Positions 10,301-21,700 of a stretch of DNA of 64,000 nt are shown here, piece after piece. Under the pieces are notes generated by a model that was not told the DNA's origin, ran no database searches, and was given only the letters and a program-made list of their open reading frames with translations. Both the position numbers and the translations under genes were made by a program. Location: the NCBI GenBank assembly GCA_965220485.1, contig OZ244832.1, positions 3,968,001 to 4,032,000 on the forward strand. Reading direction: 5' to 3'. This DNA is from Aldehydirespirator sp965220485. Its GTDB lineage: Bacteria > Actinomycetota > Acidimicrobiia > Acidimicrobiales > Aldehydirespiratoraceae. The first letter of the stretch is position 1. Each line of letters starts with the position of its first letter.

Positions 10301-11250
10301 GTCTGGCTGGTGGAGAACGTGAGCGTGCCGCTCGCGCCTGTGTAGTCGGTGTCCTCGACGGCGGTGCCGCCCGATGTCGCGTACTGCACCGTCACCTGCT
10401 GAGTGGGCGTGATGCTCCGCCTGTTCAGGGTCACCCTGAAGTCGACCGAGTCGCCCTCGCCGGCGCTGGCGTCCTGCACTGACAGCACCGGCGCCCAGCG
10501 GTCGAAGATCAGCCTCGCCAGCGGCTCGTCGGAGAACTTGCCCGTGTTGCGGATGCTCGTTATCACGCCTTGCGGGCTGGTGGCCGGGTTGCTCAGCGAG
10601 AACTCCGTGCCGTCCTCGGTTCCCGCGTCGTACGGGTAGAGCTCGACCTCCTTGCGGATCACCCACTGGCCTCCCTCCCGCAGCGACAGGCCGGAGACGC
10701 CCACGAACCAGTCCGGGCTCGGAGCCACCATCGAGATGAGCGTGACGAGCGGGAACGACTCGCTCACGTCGAAGAAGTCGCTGCCTGTGGGGGTGGGCCC
10801 GCCGCCCAGGGACGCGCTGATGTACTCGCGTGCCGTGGAGGCGGTGATCGCCGCACTGACCTCGCTGCTGAAGTCCGACGTGATCCCGAGCTCGGCCACG
10901 TCCTCGATCCCGGCGCTTGCCGTGCCGCCCCGCTCCCAGAAAGTGACGCTGCTGCCGTGGGCCGCGCCGACCAGCGTGGTGAAGTGCGCGCCCCCCGGGA
11001 TCGAGACCCCGGAGGCCAGGGAGTCGGTGGTCCATGTGCCGACGAACTGCACGCGGTATCGCACCAGCGTTTCGGTCTGCAGCCGCGCCACCGACAAAGC
11101 CGAGAGCCCCGCCGCGGCCGGAGCCCGGCTCTGCCCCGGAGCGCCGGCCCAAACCGACGCCGGCAGGGCCGGCACGAGCAGCGCCACGGCCACCGACAGC
11201 CGCGCGACTCGTCGCGCCAACGCTGAAGGTCGGAATCGAGCAGGCCTCAT
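7351..11250 (-). CDS. Large secreted cadherin-like repeat protein with Calx-beta and three C-terminal SLH domains
   Basis: A 1299-residue surface protein. The start at 11250 follows a strong ribosome site (GGGAGGGGAC) and opens with a signal peptide (MRPARFRPSALARRVARLSV, then a hydrophobic stretch ending near SVWAG). A unique N-terminal region is followed by a Calx-beta-like domain (GDSVDFRVTLNRRS...), then four cadherin-like repeats each beginning NRAPxF/NQPPEF...ERSVxEN. Three Ig-like modules of the type TWVWxRSxxRSTWTxIGG lie between them. A glycine-rich linker (about 7965-8040) precedes three S-layer homology domains ending RAQMASFVDRARNFLDSQKAAS. SLH domains usually anchor proteins to the cell wall; cadherin-like repeats mediate calcium-dependent adhesion. 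No enzyme domain was recognised. Confidence 0.9.
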   Translation of the reverse strand: MRPARFRPSALARRVARLSVAVALLVPALPASVWAGAPGQSRAPAAAGLSALSVARLQTETLVRYRVQFVGTWTTDSLASGVSIPGGAHFTTLVGAAHGSSVTFWERGGTASAGIEDVAELGITSDFSSEVSAAITASTAREYISASLGGGPTPTGSDFFDVSESFPLVTLISMVAPSPDWFVGVSGLSLREGGQWVIRKEVELYPYDAGTEDGTEFSLSNPATSPQGVITSIRNTGKFSDEPLARLIFDRWAPVLSVQDASAGEGDSVDFRVTLNRRSITPTQQVTVQYATSGGTAVEDTDYTGASGTLTFSTSQTTKTVSVQTASDTAVEGDENLTLTLSSPTNALLLDAEATGTIRDSANRAPQFDAATTTRSVNENTRANISFGTPVAATDGNGDTLTYSLSGPDTDSFRIVASSGQLRTRASLDYEDRSSYLVTVTATDPDNAADTIDVTIIVNNVEEAGTVTLSPPALMGTTVTATLDDPDGGVSGTSWVWQRSEDRSTWTTIGGAVSSSYTPQADDVGHYLRAVASYTDGHGPNKMARTTTSQRVLNRAPEFSSSTAERSVDENTPTNTDFGMPVSAIDADGHDLAYSLGGTHASSFDIDSSTGQLRTGAALNYEARQTYSVRVTAEDPEGAADTVAVTIRVVNVNEDGTVTLSSGMPAVGTALTAQLTDPDGAITGTTWVWHRSSNRSTWTLIGGPTAATYTPQDSDVRLYLRATASYSDGEGSGKSAEAESANPVQAAPVPNRAPQFGSATVERSVAEDTGTGIAFDSAVAATDLDNDTLTYTLGGTHRALFDIDDSSGQLETKAALNYEATQTYSVTVTASDPSNVRATVRVTINVVNVDEGGTVNVVNVDEGGSVTLAAITPMMGTALTATVSDPDGNVTGTTWSWQRSTNRVDPTTITGADSSTYTPQTADIGQYLRAVASYDDGHGPGKSAQAEWSDRVLAAENQPPEFSATTAERSVAENSPPGTPVGAPVIAVDPENDDLTYSLTRVGSAPFEIDSQTGQISVADGARLDYESRRSYTVDVSVSDGKARMGRPDTSADDTIRVTILLTDIDDPVTRPPGGGGGGGGGSGGGGGGGSGGGGGSGAPEEPEEFESAFADISDANVHQESVEALEEAGLLEGTACGTGRFCPGEPILRWTMAVWLVRLLDGADTAPEGAPRFTDVDPDRRSAPFIERLAELEVTLGCRTEPELQFCPSEPITRAQMASFLTRALDLTAPDEPADFADVAAGSAHAANIQALYAAGITAGCLTEPELRYCPSRHTSRAQMASFVDRARNFLDSQKAAS
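8659..8724 (-). repeat. 33-bp tandem duplication inside the cadherin/SLH gene
   Basis: Bases 8659-8691 and 8692-8724 are the same 33-bp unit with a single C/T difference. In the protein this doubles the peptide NVVNVDEGG at the end of one cadherin-like repeat without shifting the frame. Confidence 0.95.
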
Positions 11251-11684
11251 GTCCCCTCCCCAGCTCGGCCGCGCGTCGGCGACCCCATTGCATCGCAAGA
11301 CAGATCTGATATCTCGCACACTGCGAATGGTAGGGCGCGATTCGCTTCAGGGTCGTGGTCTCGGATCAGGAGTCACACGGAGTGCCCCGCACAGCGTCTG
11401 AGTCCGCTTACCGCGAACCACAGTGCTACGCGTGCGGCGCGCCGACGTCACACGGAGTGCCCCGCACAGCGTCTGAGTCCGCTAGGTCGGGCTCGGCGAT
11501 CTCCCGACGGATCGGGGGAGCCAGACCGAATGCCCCGCACGGCCTCGGCCGCGGCATGGCGATCCTCGCCGCCAATGCTCATCCCAGTGAATGCCCCGCA
11601 CGGCCGCGGCCGCGGCGCGGCCTGATTCCGGCACGGCCCGCGCTGCGGGGTGGCCCGCGGCCTCCGGGGCGTGATACTTGGGGC
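11251..11684. other. 434-bp gap with direct repeats, between divergent genes
   Basis: No protein is supported here: the frame that stays open from 11355 is made of the repeats listed separately. The gap must hold the promoters of the SLH protein (leftwards) and of the PLP enzyme (rightwards). I see no clear -35/-10 pair. The right end before ATG 11685 lacks a strong ribosome site. Confidence 0.7.
11372..11620 (+). repeat. 37-bp direct repeat (period 75 bp) followed by two degenerate copies
   Basis: A 37-base sequence beginning GTCACACGGAGTGCCCCGCA and ending GTCTGAGTCCGCT occurs identically at 11372-11408 and 11447-11483. Two further blocks starting GAATGCCCCGCACGGCC occur at about 11528 and 11589 and share only the ATGCCCCGCAC core plus a CGGCCGCGGC tail. 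Function unknown. Confidence 0.9.
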
Positions 11685-13238
<1,554 letters not shown>

Positions 13239-13359
13239 GCGTCGTGAAGATCCCGCTCATCGCCGCCGACCGAACTTCCCGCAGCTGCCCACCGTATGTG
13301 TGGCAAAGTCACGGAAAGTTCGATTGGTTGGACTATGCCAGCAGTCCGAGAGGCCGACA

Positions 13360-14790
13360 ATGAGTTCCACGTTCGAGGGCTACGCCGAGCGGCTAGAGGC
13401 GCAACGGCTGGTAGAGACTGGCAAAGTGTCCGACGACGATCTGGTGTCGGCCGTGCGCGAGATCGACGAGGCCGTGGCCCGGGTCGAGGGTCGCGGCTTC
13501 GAGCCCACGCCGTTCTCTCCCGCCCCGGAGCTAGCCGACGCCGCCGGCATCGGCAAGGCGGAGCTGTGGGTCAAGGACGAGACCGGCAACGTGTCGGGCT
13601 CACACAAGGCCCGCCACCTGTTCGGGGCCGCCTTGGCGCATCGCCTCTCCGGCGTCATCCGTACCGCGAACAGGAATGCCCTCGTCAACGCGCGGCCTCG
13701 CGGCGGCGTTGGCAACGAGGGCGGTGCCGACATCGAGTGCAGCGAGTCGCCATATGCGATTGCGAGCTGCGGCAACGCGGCGTTGGCCGCCGCCGTGATG
13801 GCCCGGGCCGTGGGCCGGCCCCTCGACGTGTTCGTGCCTACCTGGGCCAACGACGCGGTGGTGGACCTCATCACCGAGCTGGGCGGGCGGGTGGTGCGCT
13901 GCGAGCGGGTGCCCGGCGTGCCTGGCGACCCCGCCCACCACGCCATGCTGGCCGCCATCGAGGCCGGGTCGGTGCCGTTCTCGTGCCAGGGAACCGAGAC
14001 CCCGGCCACCATCGACGGCGGCCGAACCCTGGCCTGGGAGATGGTCGACGCCCTGGTCGAGCACGACGACGGTCCGCCGGCCCGGCTCGACCGGCTGTTC
14101 GTGCAGGTCGGCGGGGGCGCGCTGGCCACCGCGGTGGTGACCGGCCTGGCCGGGGCAGTGGCCAGGGGCGATCTCGCCCGCCTGCCCAGGGTCCATGCCG
14201 TGCAGCCTGCGGGAAACCATCCCCTGGTGCGGGCCTGGGACACGCTGGCGCTGGAGGTGCTCGCACAGGAGCGCGCTGGCGGTGGGCGGGACCGGCAGTA
14301 CTTCCTCGACCGGATTCTCTTCGCCCAAGCAGCCCCTCAGGGCGCCATGGACAATCGGCTGCGCGCCAGGATTGCCGAGCAGACGGATCCAATAGGTGAC
14401 GGTCGGCTGCAGGAGTTTGTGGGTCGGCTGCACGACGATCCAGTGCGCTACATGAGGGTGTGGGAGCATGAGCCGGTGTCGTACGCCTCTGGGATTCTCG
14501 ACGACATCACCTACGACTGGGTCGACATAGTTGAGGCAATGCTGGCGTCCGGGGGATGGCCCCTGGCCGCCTCCGAGGACGACTTCCGGCGGGCCCACCG
14601 GCTCGCCCACCGGCACACGGGCATCGACGTGTGTCCCACGGGGGCGTCGGGCCTCGCCGGCCTGCTGGCCCTGACCGCGGCGAGCGACGGCTCCGGGGCC
14701 CCCGACGTGTCGCCCGGCGAGCGAGTGGCGGTGCTGTTCACCGGGCGAATGCGACCCGGCGACCCCGACCCGCTGGCCTGCGGGGCCTAG
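13360..14790 (+). CDS. PLP-dependent fold-type II lyase, threonine synthase/dehydratase-like
   Basis: A 476-residue protein starting at ATG 13360 (MSSTFEGYAERLEAQRLVET). The PLP-lysine motif is KDETGNVSGSHKARHLFGA, typical of threonine synthase or diaminopropionate ammonia-lyase relatives. A catalytic-core loop IASCGNAALAAAVMARAVGRPL and the PLP-phosphate glycine loop VQVGGGALATAVVTGL are present. The end (CPTGASGLAGLLAL...RVAVLFTGRM) is complete. Some residues between (NRNALVNARPRGGVGNEGGADIECSES) look like an insertion relative to close families. It is in the same direction as the PLP enzyme upstream and the MarR gene downstream, whose GTG start lies 8 bp after its stop, so the last two are probably co-transcribed. 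Confidence 0.8.
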   Translation: MSSTFEGYAERLEAQRLVETGKVSDDDLVSAVREIDEAVARVEGRGFEPTPFSPAPELADAAGIGKAELWVKDETGNVSGSHKARHLFGAALAHRLSGVIRTANRNALVNARPRGGVGNEGGADIECSESPYAIASCGNAALAAAVMARAVGRPLDVFVPTWANDAVVDLITELGGRVVRCERVPGVPGDPAHHAMLAAIEAGSVPFSCQGTETPATIDGGRTLAWEMVDALVEHDDGPPARLDRLFVQVGGGALATAVVTGLAGAVARGDLARLPRVHAVQPAGNHPLVRAWDTLALEVLAQERAGGGRDRQYFLDRILFAQAAPQGAMDNRLRARIAEQTDPIGDGRLQEFVGRLHDDPVRYMRVWEHEPVSYASGILDDITYDWVDIVEAMLASGGWPLAASEDDFRRAHRLAHRHTGIDVCPTGASGLAGLLALTAASDGSGAPDVSPGERVAVLFTGRMRPGDPDPLACGA

Positions 14791-14797
14791 ACGGTCG

Positions 14798-15343
14798 GTG
14801 GCAACGATGGGGGAGGACAGGCGAGACGCGGGGGAGGTTAGGCCGTCCCTGATCGATGACCAGATCCGCGGGTCGCTCGCCCCCTATGTGGCCGAGCGGC
14901 ACCGCCACACGATCGACGTGCTGGTGCTGACGCTGCTGGCGGGGCGCCAGATCGAGGCGTGGCTGTCGGAGACGGTGGCCGTCCGCCAGCTCGACACCTC
15001 CAGCTTCGCGGCCCTCGCTGCGCTGTGGCTGGCCGGTCCACCACACCGCATGAGTGCGGGCGAGCTGGCCCAGCGGCTGGTGCAGACCTCGGGCGGGACC
15101 ACCAAGACGATGCAGCGCCTGGTCGAGCGGGGACTGGTACGCCGGGTGGCCGACCCCGACGACGGCCGCCGCAGCCTCCTGGAGCTGACGCCCAAGGGCC
15201 TCACGCTGGCCCGTGAGACCCTGGTCTTTGCGCTAGACGCCTTCGACTCCGAGATCGGCGACCTCGACGAGGCCGAGCGCGAGGGCGTGGCCGTAGCTGT
15301 GCAGCGCCTCTTGACCGAGCTGAGCGAGCGGCTCAGCCGCTGA
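14798..15343 (+). CDS. MarR-family transcriptional regulator
   Basis: About 180 residues with a winged-helix core: LDTSSFAALAALWLAGPPHRMSAGELAQRLVQTSGGTTKTMQRLVERGLVRRVADPDDGRRSLLELTPKG, followed by a dimerisation helix. The DPDDGR wing is diagnostic of MarR proteins. GTG 14798 and ATG 14807 are both possible starts; neither has a strong ribosome site. MarR regulators respond to small phenolic or toxic ligands, and this one probably controls the PLP gene immediately upstream, with which it is nearly contiguous. Its last 11 bases overlap the 3' end of the convergent AddA gene. Confidence 0.88.
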   Translation: MATMGEDRRDAGEVRPSLIDDQIRGSLAPYVAERHRHTIDVLVLTLLAGRQIEAWLSETVAVRQLDTSSFAALAALWLAGPPHRMSAGELAQRLVQTSGGTTKTMQRLVERGLVRRVADPDDGRRSLLELTPKGLTLARETLVFALDAFDSEIGDLDEAEREGVAVAVQRLLTELSERLSR

Positions 15344-18300
15344 ACGCCGCCACAGCAGCTCTCGCCTCCTTCACCGCGGCGCGCAGGTCGGGGAGCTCAG
15401 CCTCGATGGCTCCGGCGCGGTTGAGGAACACGAACACCATGCGGGCCACCGGTTCGCCGGTGACGGCCTCCAGGGCGGCCGCGTAGGCCGCGCCCTGCAG
15501 GCGGTAGCGGGCCAGCTTGGCCTCGACACCGTCATCGCCTGCGACGGCGTCGGTTTTCCAATCGACCACTGTCAGCCCGTCCGGTCCCCGGTAGACGAGG
15601 TCGACGTATCCCTCGATCAAGTGCTCTCCGAATGGCGCGGCCACGAACAGCTCCCGCCAATGCTCGGCCGCGGCCGCCTTGCGGGCGACGTCGGTACCGA
15701 GCGCGGCCCGGGCCAATCCGGCCACGGCCTGGAACCGGCCGCTCACACCCTCGGCTGCGGCCTGCCGTTCGGCCAGGGCTTCGAGGCCGCGGCCTGTGGC
15801 CAGGTCGACGTCCTGGAGCACGCCGTGCACCGCTCGTCCGATGGCGGTGCCGTAGCGTCCCTTGCTCCAGGGGGGCGGCTCGGAGTCTTCGCGGTCCTTG
15901 TCCAAGCCCGCATCGGCGGTGGTGAGTCCGCTGCCGGCGCTGGCGAGTCGGGTGGCCGACACCGCAGTGGGTATCGAAGCCGCGACCAGGCTGTGTCGAT
16001 GCTCTTGCTCCCACTCGTGGCGATCGGGCAGGGCTGCTCGCTCGGTGCCGGCTTGTTGCGGGGCTGTGACAGGAGCGAATTCTCTATCCGCCGGGTCGAG
16101 CAACGCCGAGCCGTCGGAGGCGCCCGCCTCCGCGGCGCCCGCGTCGGCCAGCGCCCACGCCGCGGAGTTCTCCTTCGAGCCCTTGGCGCTCGGGGCTCGG
16201 CGATGAAGGCTCACGATCAGATGGTCGCGGGCCCGGGTGCAGGCCACGTACAGCAGCCGGAGGCGCTCGTGGGCGTCCATCTGCTCGTCGATCGGCTTCC
16301 ATGTCTCGTAGTTCTCCGACTCCACCCCGCCGCGCAGTTTCACCACCGGCGCCCCAACAGAGTCGAAGGCCACCGTCGGACCCCGGGCGGGCTGATCGAG
16401 TCTGGTCGTCATGCCCGACAGCACGACGATGGGGAACTCCAGGCCCTTGGCCGCGTGCACTGTAAGGATGCGCACGCTGTCGTCGTCGGTCTCGGGCAGG
16501 ACCGATTCCGTGACCCGGGCGTTGTCGGCTCCCTGCAGCCGGGCCCATTCGAGGTAGCTGCGCAGGTTGGTGCCTCCCGCGTCGGCCCACGCCCGAGCCT
16601 GGTCGATCACGAAACGCAGCCGGCGCCACACATCGCGGGGCCGCCCACCGGCCACCGCGGTCTCGAACGCCCCTCTCTCGCGAACCAGCCGATCGATCAG
16701 AGCGGGCGGGTTGGTCCAGCGCTTCGCTCGATGAAGTTCGGCGAGATGGGCGATCCCCTCGGCTACCGGATGATCGGCGGGACACGAATCGGGTTGGGAG
16801 CCGATCAACGAGAACCGGCCCTTGCAGGCGAGGCGCCAGTGGGCCAGGTCGTCGTCGCCGCACCCGTACAGCGAGGACCGCAGCGCGGCGACTAGAGCCA
16901 GCTCGTCGGTCGGGTCGGCCACGGCCTGTAGAGCGGCGAGCACGTCGCGCACCTCGCGGGTGTTGTACACGAGCGACGAAGCCTCGGCCCGGTAGGGGAT
17001 CGAGGCCGCCTCCAAAGCGTCCTCGAGGTCACCCAGGCTGGTGCGGGACGGGATCAGTATGGCGATGTCTCCTAGACGGGCTGGCCGGGTCGATGGCTCT
17101 GCCGGTGAGCCCTTGTCGACCCCCCATCCGTCCCGCAGGATCGCGGCCACCGCTCGTGCCACCGACTCAGCCTCGCGGCGACGCAGTTCCTGGGCATAGG
17201 CCCGTCCCGGAATCTCGATGGGCTGCGAGCCGAGGACAGTCACCGGCGCTCCCTGCGGCATCGGCGCTCGAACCGCGTCAAGGGGCGCATACCGGGGCTG
17301 GCTGCCCGCAGACGCCTGGATCATTCGTCCGAAGACTTCGTTGACCCAGTCGATGATGGGCCAAGTCGAGCGGAAGTTGGTAGCGAGACCTTCGATCCGG
17401 CCTCGCTCCTGGCGATCGGTCCAATCCCGGGCCTCGAGGAAGGTGGCGATGTCGGCGCCCCGGAACCGGTAGATGGACTGCTTGGGATCGCCGACGAAGA
17501 AGAGACGGCCCGGGTCGGGGTCAATCTCCGCCCATCGAGCGCCGCCGGCGTCGGGGGCGTTGCAGCTGAGCAGCGCAGCCAACTCCACCTGGATCGGGTC
17601 GGTGTCCTGGAACTCGTCGATGAGCAGGCGCTGGTAGCGCTCGCGCAGGGCGGTCCGCACTGCCGGGCCGTGCGTGCCGTGGCGAAGCAGCAGGCGGGCC
17701 CGCACCAGCAGGTCGTGGAATTCGAGGCGTCCACCGGCGCGCCGCTCCTCGGCGGCATCCAGTGTGAAGGCAGCCAGCCGCGCCACGAGCACCTCGAGAG
17801 CGGCTTGCGCCGCCCGGTCCAGAATCTGTACACAGATCGACTGCGACTGGTGGTTCCGGGGCGCGGCCAGGGTCTTGAGAGCGTCCGTGGCGGCTGCTTT
17901 GTTGGCCTTGCCCTGGTCGCCGTCTCCCCAGTTGCCCTGGCGTCCCGCGCCCCTTCCCGTTCCGGCCTCGATGGCCGATCTGAGGATCTCGATGCGCGCC
18001 ACATCGTCCTGAGTGCGTTCGAGCCGGGCCAGCTCACGCTCGACGGTCTCGATCCGGGCGAACAAGGCATCTTCGGGGCCGGCAGTACACCTGTCCTTGA
18101 TCTGCACGAGGACTTGCAAGCCTGCCTCGATGGCGTCGACGTCGACTGGCGGCAACGGATCGGGATCGAGCGCGAGACCCTCGAGGCGGTCCCAGTTCTG
18201 GTTGAGCCTCACCGCCAGAGCCCGGATGTGCTCCAGCCTCACTCCCAGCATCTCGAGCCGCAGCAGGGTCGGGCCTATCTCGGGCTCGTCGAGGAGCCCG

Positions 18301-18737
18301 TCTAGGAAGTCGCGCCAGCGGATGTCGAACTCGATCTGGGAGCCGATGTCGTCGAGCACCTCCACGCTGGGCGGCAGTCCGGCCTCCACCGGGTGCTCGG
18401 ACAAGATCCGCTGCGCGAAGGAATGCAGCGTGCCCACCGCGGCACCGTCGAGCTGGAGCAATGCCGTCCCGGCCCGCTCCTGTCCGAGGTTCTCGCGGGC
18501 CTCAGCGCTGCGTAGCCGCGTGCGGATCCTGTCCCGCAACTCGGCGGCGGCCTTTTCGGTGAAGGTGATGGCCGCGATGTTCTCCATGGCGACCCCGGAA
18601 CCGATGAGGGCCACTACCCGGTCGACGAGGGCTCTGGTCTTGCCCGAGCCGGCGCCGGCTTCGACGAAGAGGGTGCTGCCCAGATCGGATCTGATCCGGT
18701 CGCGGGCGGCCTGGTCGACCAGTTGAGGCACGGTCAT
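15333..18737 (-). CDS. AddA-like UvrD/Rep-family helicase with C-terminal RecB-type nuclease
   Basis: A 1134-residue ATP-dependent DNA helicase/nuclease subunit. ATG at 18737 (MTVPQLVDQAARDRIRSD) precedes the Walker A motif FVEAGAGSGKTRALVDRV. Motif Ia is AAITFTEKAAAELRDRI, motif II lies in RLLIDEFQDTDPIQ, motif III in FFVGDPKQSIYRFRGA, and motifs V-VI in TVHAAKGLEFPIVVLSG and LLYVACTRARDHLIVS. The C-terminus carries a PD-(D/E)XK nuclease core, GYVDLVYRGPDGLTVVDWKTD. The start overlaps the stop of the AddB-like gene (ATGA), indicating translational coupling. Together they should resect double-strand breaks for RecA loading and degrade foreign linear DNA, equivalent to AddAB/AdnAB. Confidence 0.93.
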   Translation of the reverse strand: MTVPQLVDQAARDRIRSDLGSTLFVEAGAGSGKTRALVDRVVALIGSGVAMENIAAITFTEKAAAELRDRIRTRLRSAEARENLGQERAGTALLQLDGAAVGTLHSFAQRILSEHPVEAGLPPSVEVLDDIGSQIEFDIRWRDFLDGLLDEPEIGPTLLRLEMLGVRLEHIRALAVRLNQNWDRLEGLALDPDPLPPVDVDAIEAGLQVLVQIKDRCTAGPEDALFARIETVERELARLERTQDDVARIEILRSAIEAGTGRGAGRQGNWGDGDQGKANKAAATDALKTLAAPRNHQSQSICVQILDRAAQAALEVLVARLAAFTLDAAEERRAGGRLEFHDLLVRARLLLRHGTHGPAVRTALRERYQRLLIDEFQDTDPIQVELAALLSCNAPDAGGARWAEIDPDPGRLFFVGDPKQSIYRFRGADIATFLEARDWTDRQERGRIEGLATNFRSTWPIIDWVNEVFGRMIQASAGSQPRYAPLDAVRAPMPQGAPVTVLGSQPIEIPGRAYAQELRRREAESVARAVAAILRDGWGVDKGSPAEPSTRPARLGDIAILIPSRTSLGDLEDALEAASIPYRAEASSLVYNTREVRDVLAALQAVADPTDELALVAALRSSLYGCGDDDLAHWRLACKGRFSLIGSQPDSCPADHPVAEGIAHLAELHRAKRWTNPPALIDRLVRERGAFETAVAGGRPRDVWRRLRFVIDQARAWADAGGTNLRSYLEWARLQGADNARVTESVLPETDDDSVRILTVHAAKGLEFPIVVLSGMTTRLDQPARGPTVAFDSVGAPVVKLRGGVESENYETWKPIDEQMDAHERLRLLYVACTRARDHLIVSLHRRAPSAKGSKENSAAWALADAGAAEAGASDGSALLDPADREFAPVTAPQQAGTERAALPDRHEWEQEHRHSLVAASIPTAVSATRLASAGSGLTTADAGLDKDREDSEPPPWSKGRYGTAIGRAVHGVLQDVDLATGRGLEALAERQAAAEGVSGRFQAVAGLARAALGTDVARKAAAAEHWRELFVAAPFGEHLIEGYVDLVYRGPDGLTVVDWKTDAVAGDDGVEAKLARYRLQGAAYAAALEAVTGEPVARMVFVFLNRAGAIEAELPDLRAAVKEARAAVAAFSG

Positions 18738-21700
18738 GGGCCGGTCTCCTCTGATCGCGCATTCTCTTGTGTTCGCACGCGGTCCGGATCGACGAGATCG
18801 AGGTAGGCGGTGAGGGCCGGATCGCGCTGCTTTCGCTGCCAGTCGCGCCACTGATCCTTGGTGCCCATACCGTCGGGCTCGCAGTAGGGGCACGATACCC
18901 ACGGCTTCCATCCGGGCTCCTCGGGATGCAGCGGGAACAGCCCCGAGCCGATGCCGTCGACCACCGAACTCACCGCTTCGAGCACAGGCTGGCGGGCGGC
19001 ATTGGTGGGGTAGCCGACCTCGACGAACCGACCCTTGGATGACACGAACCAGTAGGCGCCGTAGCCGTCGGCCGAGTCCGAAGCGTCCCGCAGCCTGCGA
19101 GTGGCGAGGTCGTAGAGAACGAGCTGGAGCCGACGTCCGCCCAGAGTCGGATCGTCGAGGTCGAGCCTCTCGTACGAGCGGGCCGAGCCGGTCTTGTAGT
19201 CGACCACGAGCAAGCCTCCGCTGTCGGTCACGTCGATGCGGTCGATGGAGCCTCGGACTCTCAGCGACCGGTTGTTGCCGATGTCGATGGTGACGGGGCC
19301 GCTGGGGCTGCGGGGCATTCCGAAGCCGAGCTCCGCTGCGGCGGGACGCGATCGATGGCTGGCCCGCTGGGCGTCGTCGAATGCGACGAACCGGTTGAGG
19401 TCGGCGAGGATCTGCTCACGGTCGTAAGACCAGTAGAGCTGGCGGCCGACGAGGCCTCGGGCAGCCAGACGGTCACACTCCTCATATCCGACGGCCATCA
19501 AGCGGGCTCGCCACTGCTCGGGCCACGGCTCTCCGGGGGCGGGCACGGCGCCGTCGGCGATCGCTTCGGCCAGCCAGCGTTCCAGGATCCGGTGAACGAG
19601 GCTGCCGCGCTCCAACGGGCTGATGCGATGGTCGTCGTCAGCGTCGTCGATGGGCTCCACTCGCAGGACGTGGCGCATGAAATAGGCGTGGGGACACCCG
19701 GCCCAGGCCTCCAGGCGCGAGGCAGACGTCACCTGGTCTCCGTCGGTCGGGCGGGGGAGGGTGGCTCCCCGGAGATCGCCAGCGGCGAGGTTGCCGTCGA
19801 AGCGGGTCAGCCGCCGCGACAGGCGGGCCCGGCGCAGCTCGATGCCGCGTCGCAACTCGACGCGCTGGCGCACGCTGGGAAGCGCGATCAGGTCGGCCTG
19901 CGTACTGTCGTCGTCGCGGCCGCGCTTGTCGTGCCAGTCGAGCAGGCACCTCGTGTCGTACTCGTGCTCGTGGGCTGGGAACATGGTGCGGCGCAGCCCG
20001 CCCACGAACGACGGCACCACTTCGAGGCGGTCGGTTTGCTCCGTCAGCCACCGGCTCGGAGAGCGATCCGCGGCCCGGCGCAGATCGCCGCGCGGGTAGA
20101 GAAGCAGCGACCGCTCCGCGGCCGCGATCACCGCTAGAAACGCCCGGTGGTCGTCACCGGATCGGTCACCCCGGGCGGGCAGGTCCTGGCCGACGACGCG
20201 CCGCTCGCGATCGGGCAGGAGAGCGTCGTCGTTGCGGCGGGCCGGAAAGGTCCCCTCGGCCATGCCGCACACCACTGCCAGATCGAGTTCCAGGCCCAGG
20301 GTCAGACTTACCGGCCCGACGAGCACTCCCGTGCCCAGATGGCCATGCCGGTGCGGGGCGCTCTCCAGTTCGAGCTGCAACGCCCTGCGGAAGGCGGCGG
20401 GCGAGGGGTTGTCATCGGTGCCGTCGAGGTCGCCGAGCCGGCTGATGGCGCGATCCACCTTCTCGGCCATCCCCCTCTCGTCGTCGGGCCACCTCCGGCG
20501 ATGCCGCCCTCCCAGGTACTTGTGCACCAAGTGCTGGCACCAATTCGCCAAGTCGGCCCAGGTGCGGGGCGAGGGATGCGGGTTCAGGTCGCGGTGCAGC
20601 TCCTCCACGAATGCGAGCAGTTCCAAGGCCCGCTCGGCCTTGCGGCGGAGTTGATTGCCGCGCCAAATCTGGTCCTCGTCGGCTTGCAGCCGGTCGGCGT
20701 CGGCTGAGCAGTCCGCCGCGTACCGCTCGAGCCGCTCCTTCCAGCTGTCGATGCCTGCATCGACGCGGGCCGACCGAGCCTCCCGTTCCCATGCTGCGCT
20801 GGGAGCGCTCAGCCATCGGGAGGAGGCTGGACCATTGTCCGCGGTGTCCTCGTCGTCGGGGTTCCCGTCCGGGCTCTCGGCCTCGGAATCGGGCCGCTTG
20901 ACACTCACGGGCGCACCCGCGAGCCACGCCGTCACGGCGCGCCGGGAGAAGCCCCGATCCTGCAATGCCAGCATCTCCCGCAGCGATCGGCCCAGAAGAG
21001 ACGTCTCTACTGTGCGTACGGTGGCACCGCAGCGTTCGATTCCTGCGGCGTCGAGAGCATCGCCGATGAGACGGGCATAGGGGGTCTCGACGCCGTACAC
21101 GATGGCGCATCGGCCCTGCGGTGTGCCCGTGCGGGCCGCGTCCACCACCGCCCGCACCGCGTGGCGCACCTCGTCGTCGGCGTCGGAAACGCTGACAGCC
21201 TGCACTTCGTCCCCCGGACGTCGGGGCTCGCTCCCAGTGTGCGACACGGAGTCGAAGTCGGCGCCGAGCCTTTGAAGGGAGGCCCGCACGGTGGCGTCGG
21301 CGTCGTCGGTGCCGGTGGCGCCTGCGATGATCGTGGTGTCGGTCACGTCGGCTACTGCTCGCAGCAGGCCGGCCTGGCTGCTCGTGACGCTTTGGGGCAG
21401 GAACACGATCATCGGGCCGAGCCGGCGTCGGGTCTCCGACGGATGGGTGCGCGCCGCGGTGGCCGCGGCTCGGGCCAGCTGCTGTTCGTTGCTGAAGTCC
21501 TCTTCGAGAGCTGCGGCTACTTCCTTGTGGATGCGCACCACATCGGCAGCTCGGGGCGACTGCTGGGAGAGAGCCGCAAGCTGGTTGCCGGCTAGCTCGG
21601 ACAGCTCGCGGTGTGCTCGCGTCAGGGCTCGCTCGGTGGCCGGATGGGTCTCGACGCCCCGGAAGTGGCCCGGGTCTCGGCGCAGGGCGGTTCGGGCGGC

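Noticed and set aside
11372..11483. CRISPR array
   Set aside because: Only two true repeats, no cas genes in the window, and two other repeat pairs of similar geometry with different sequences exist nearby. Reported as direct repeats instead.
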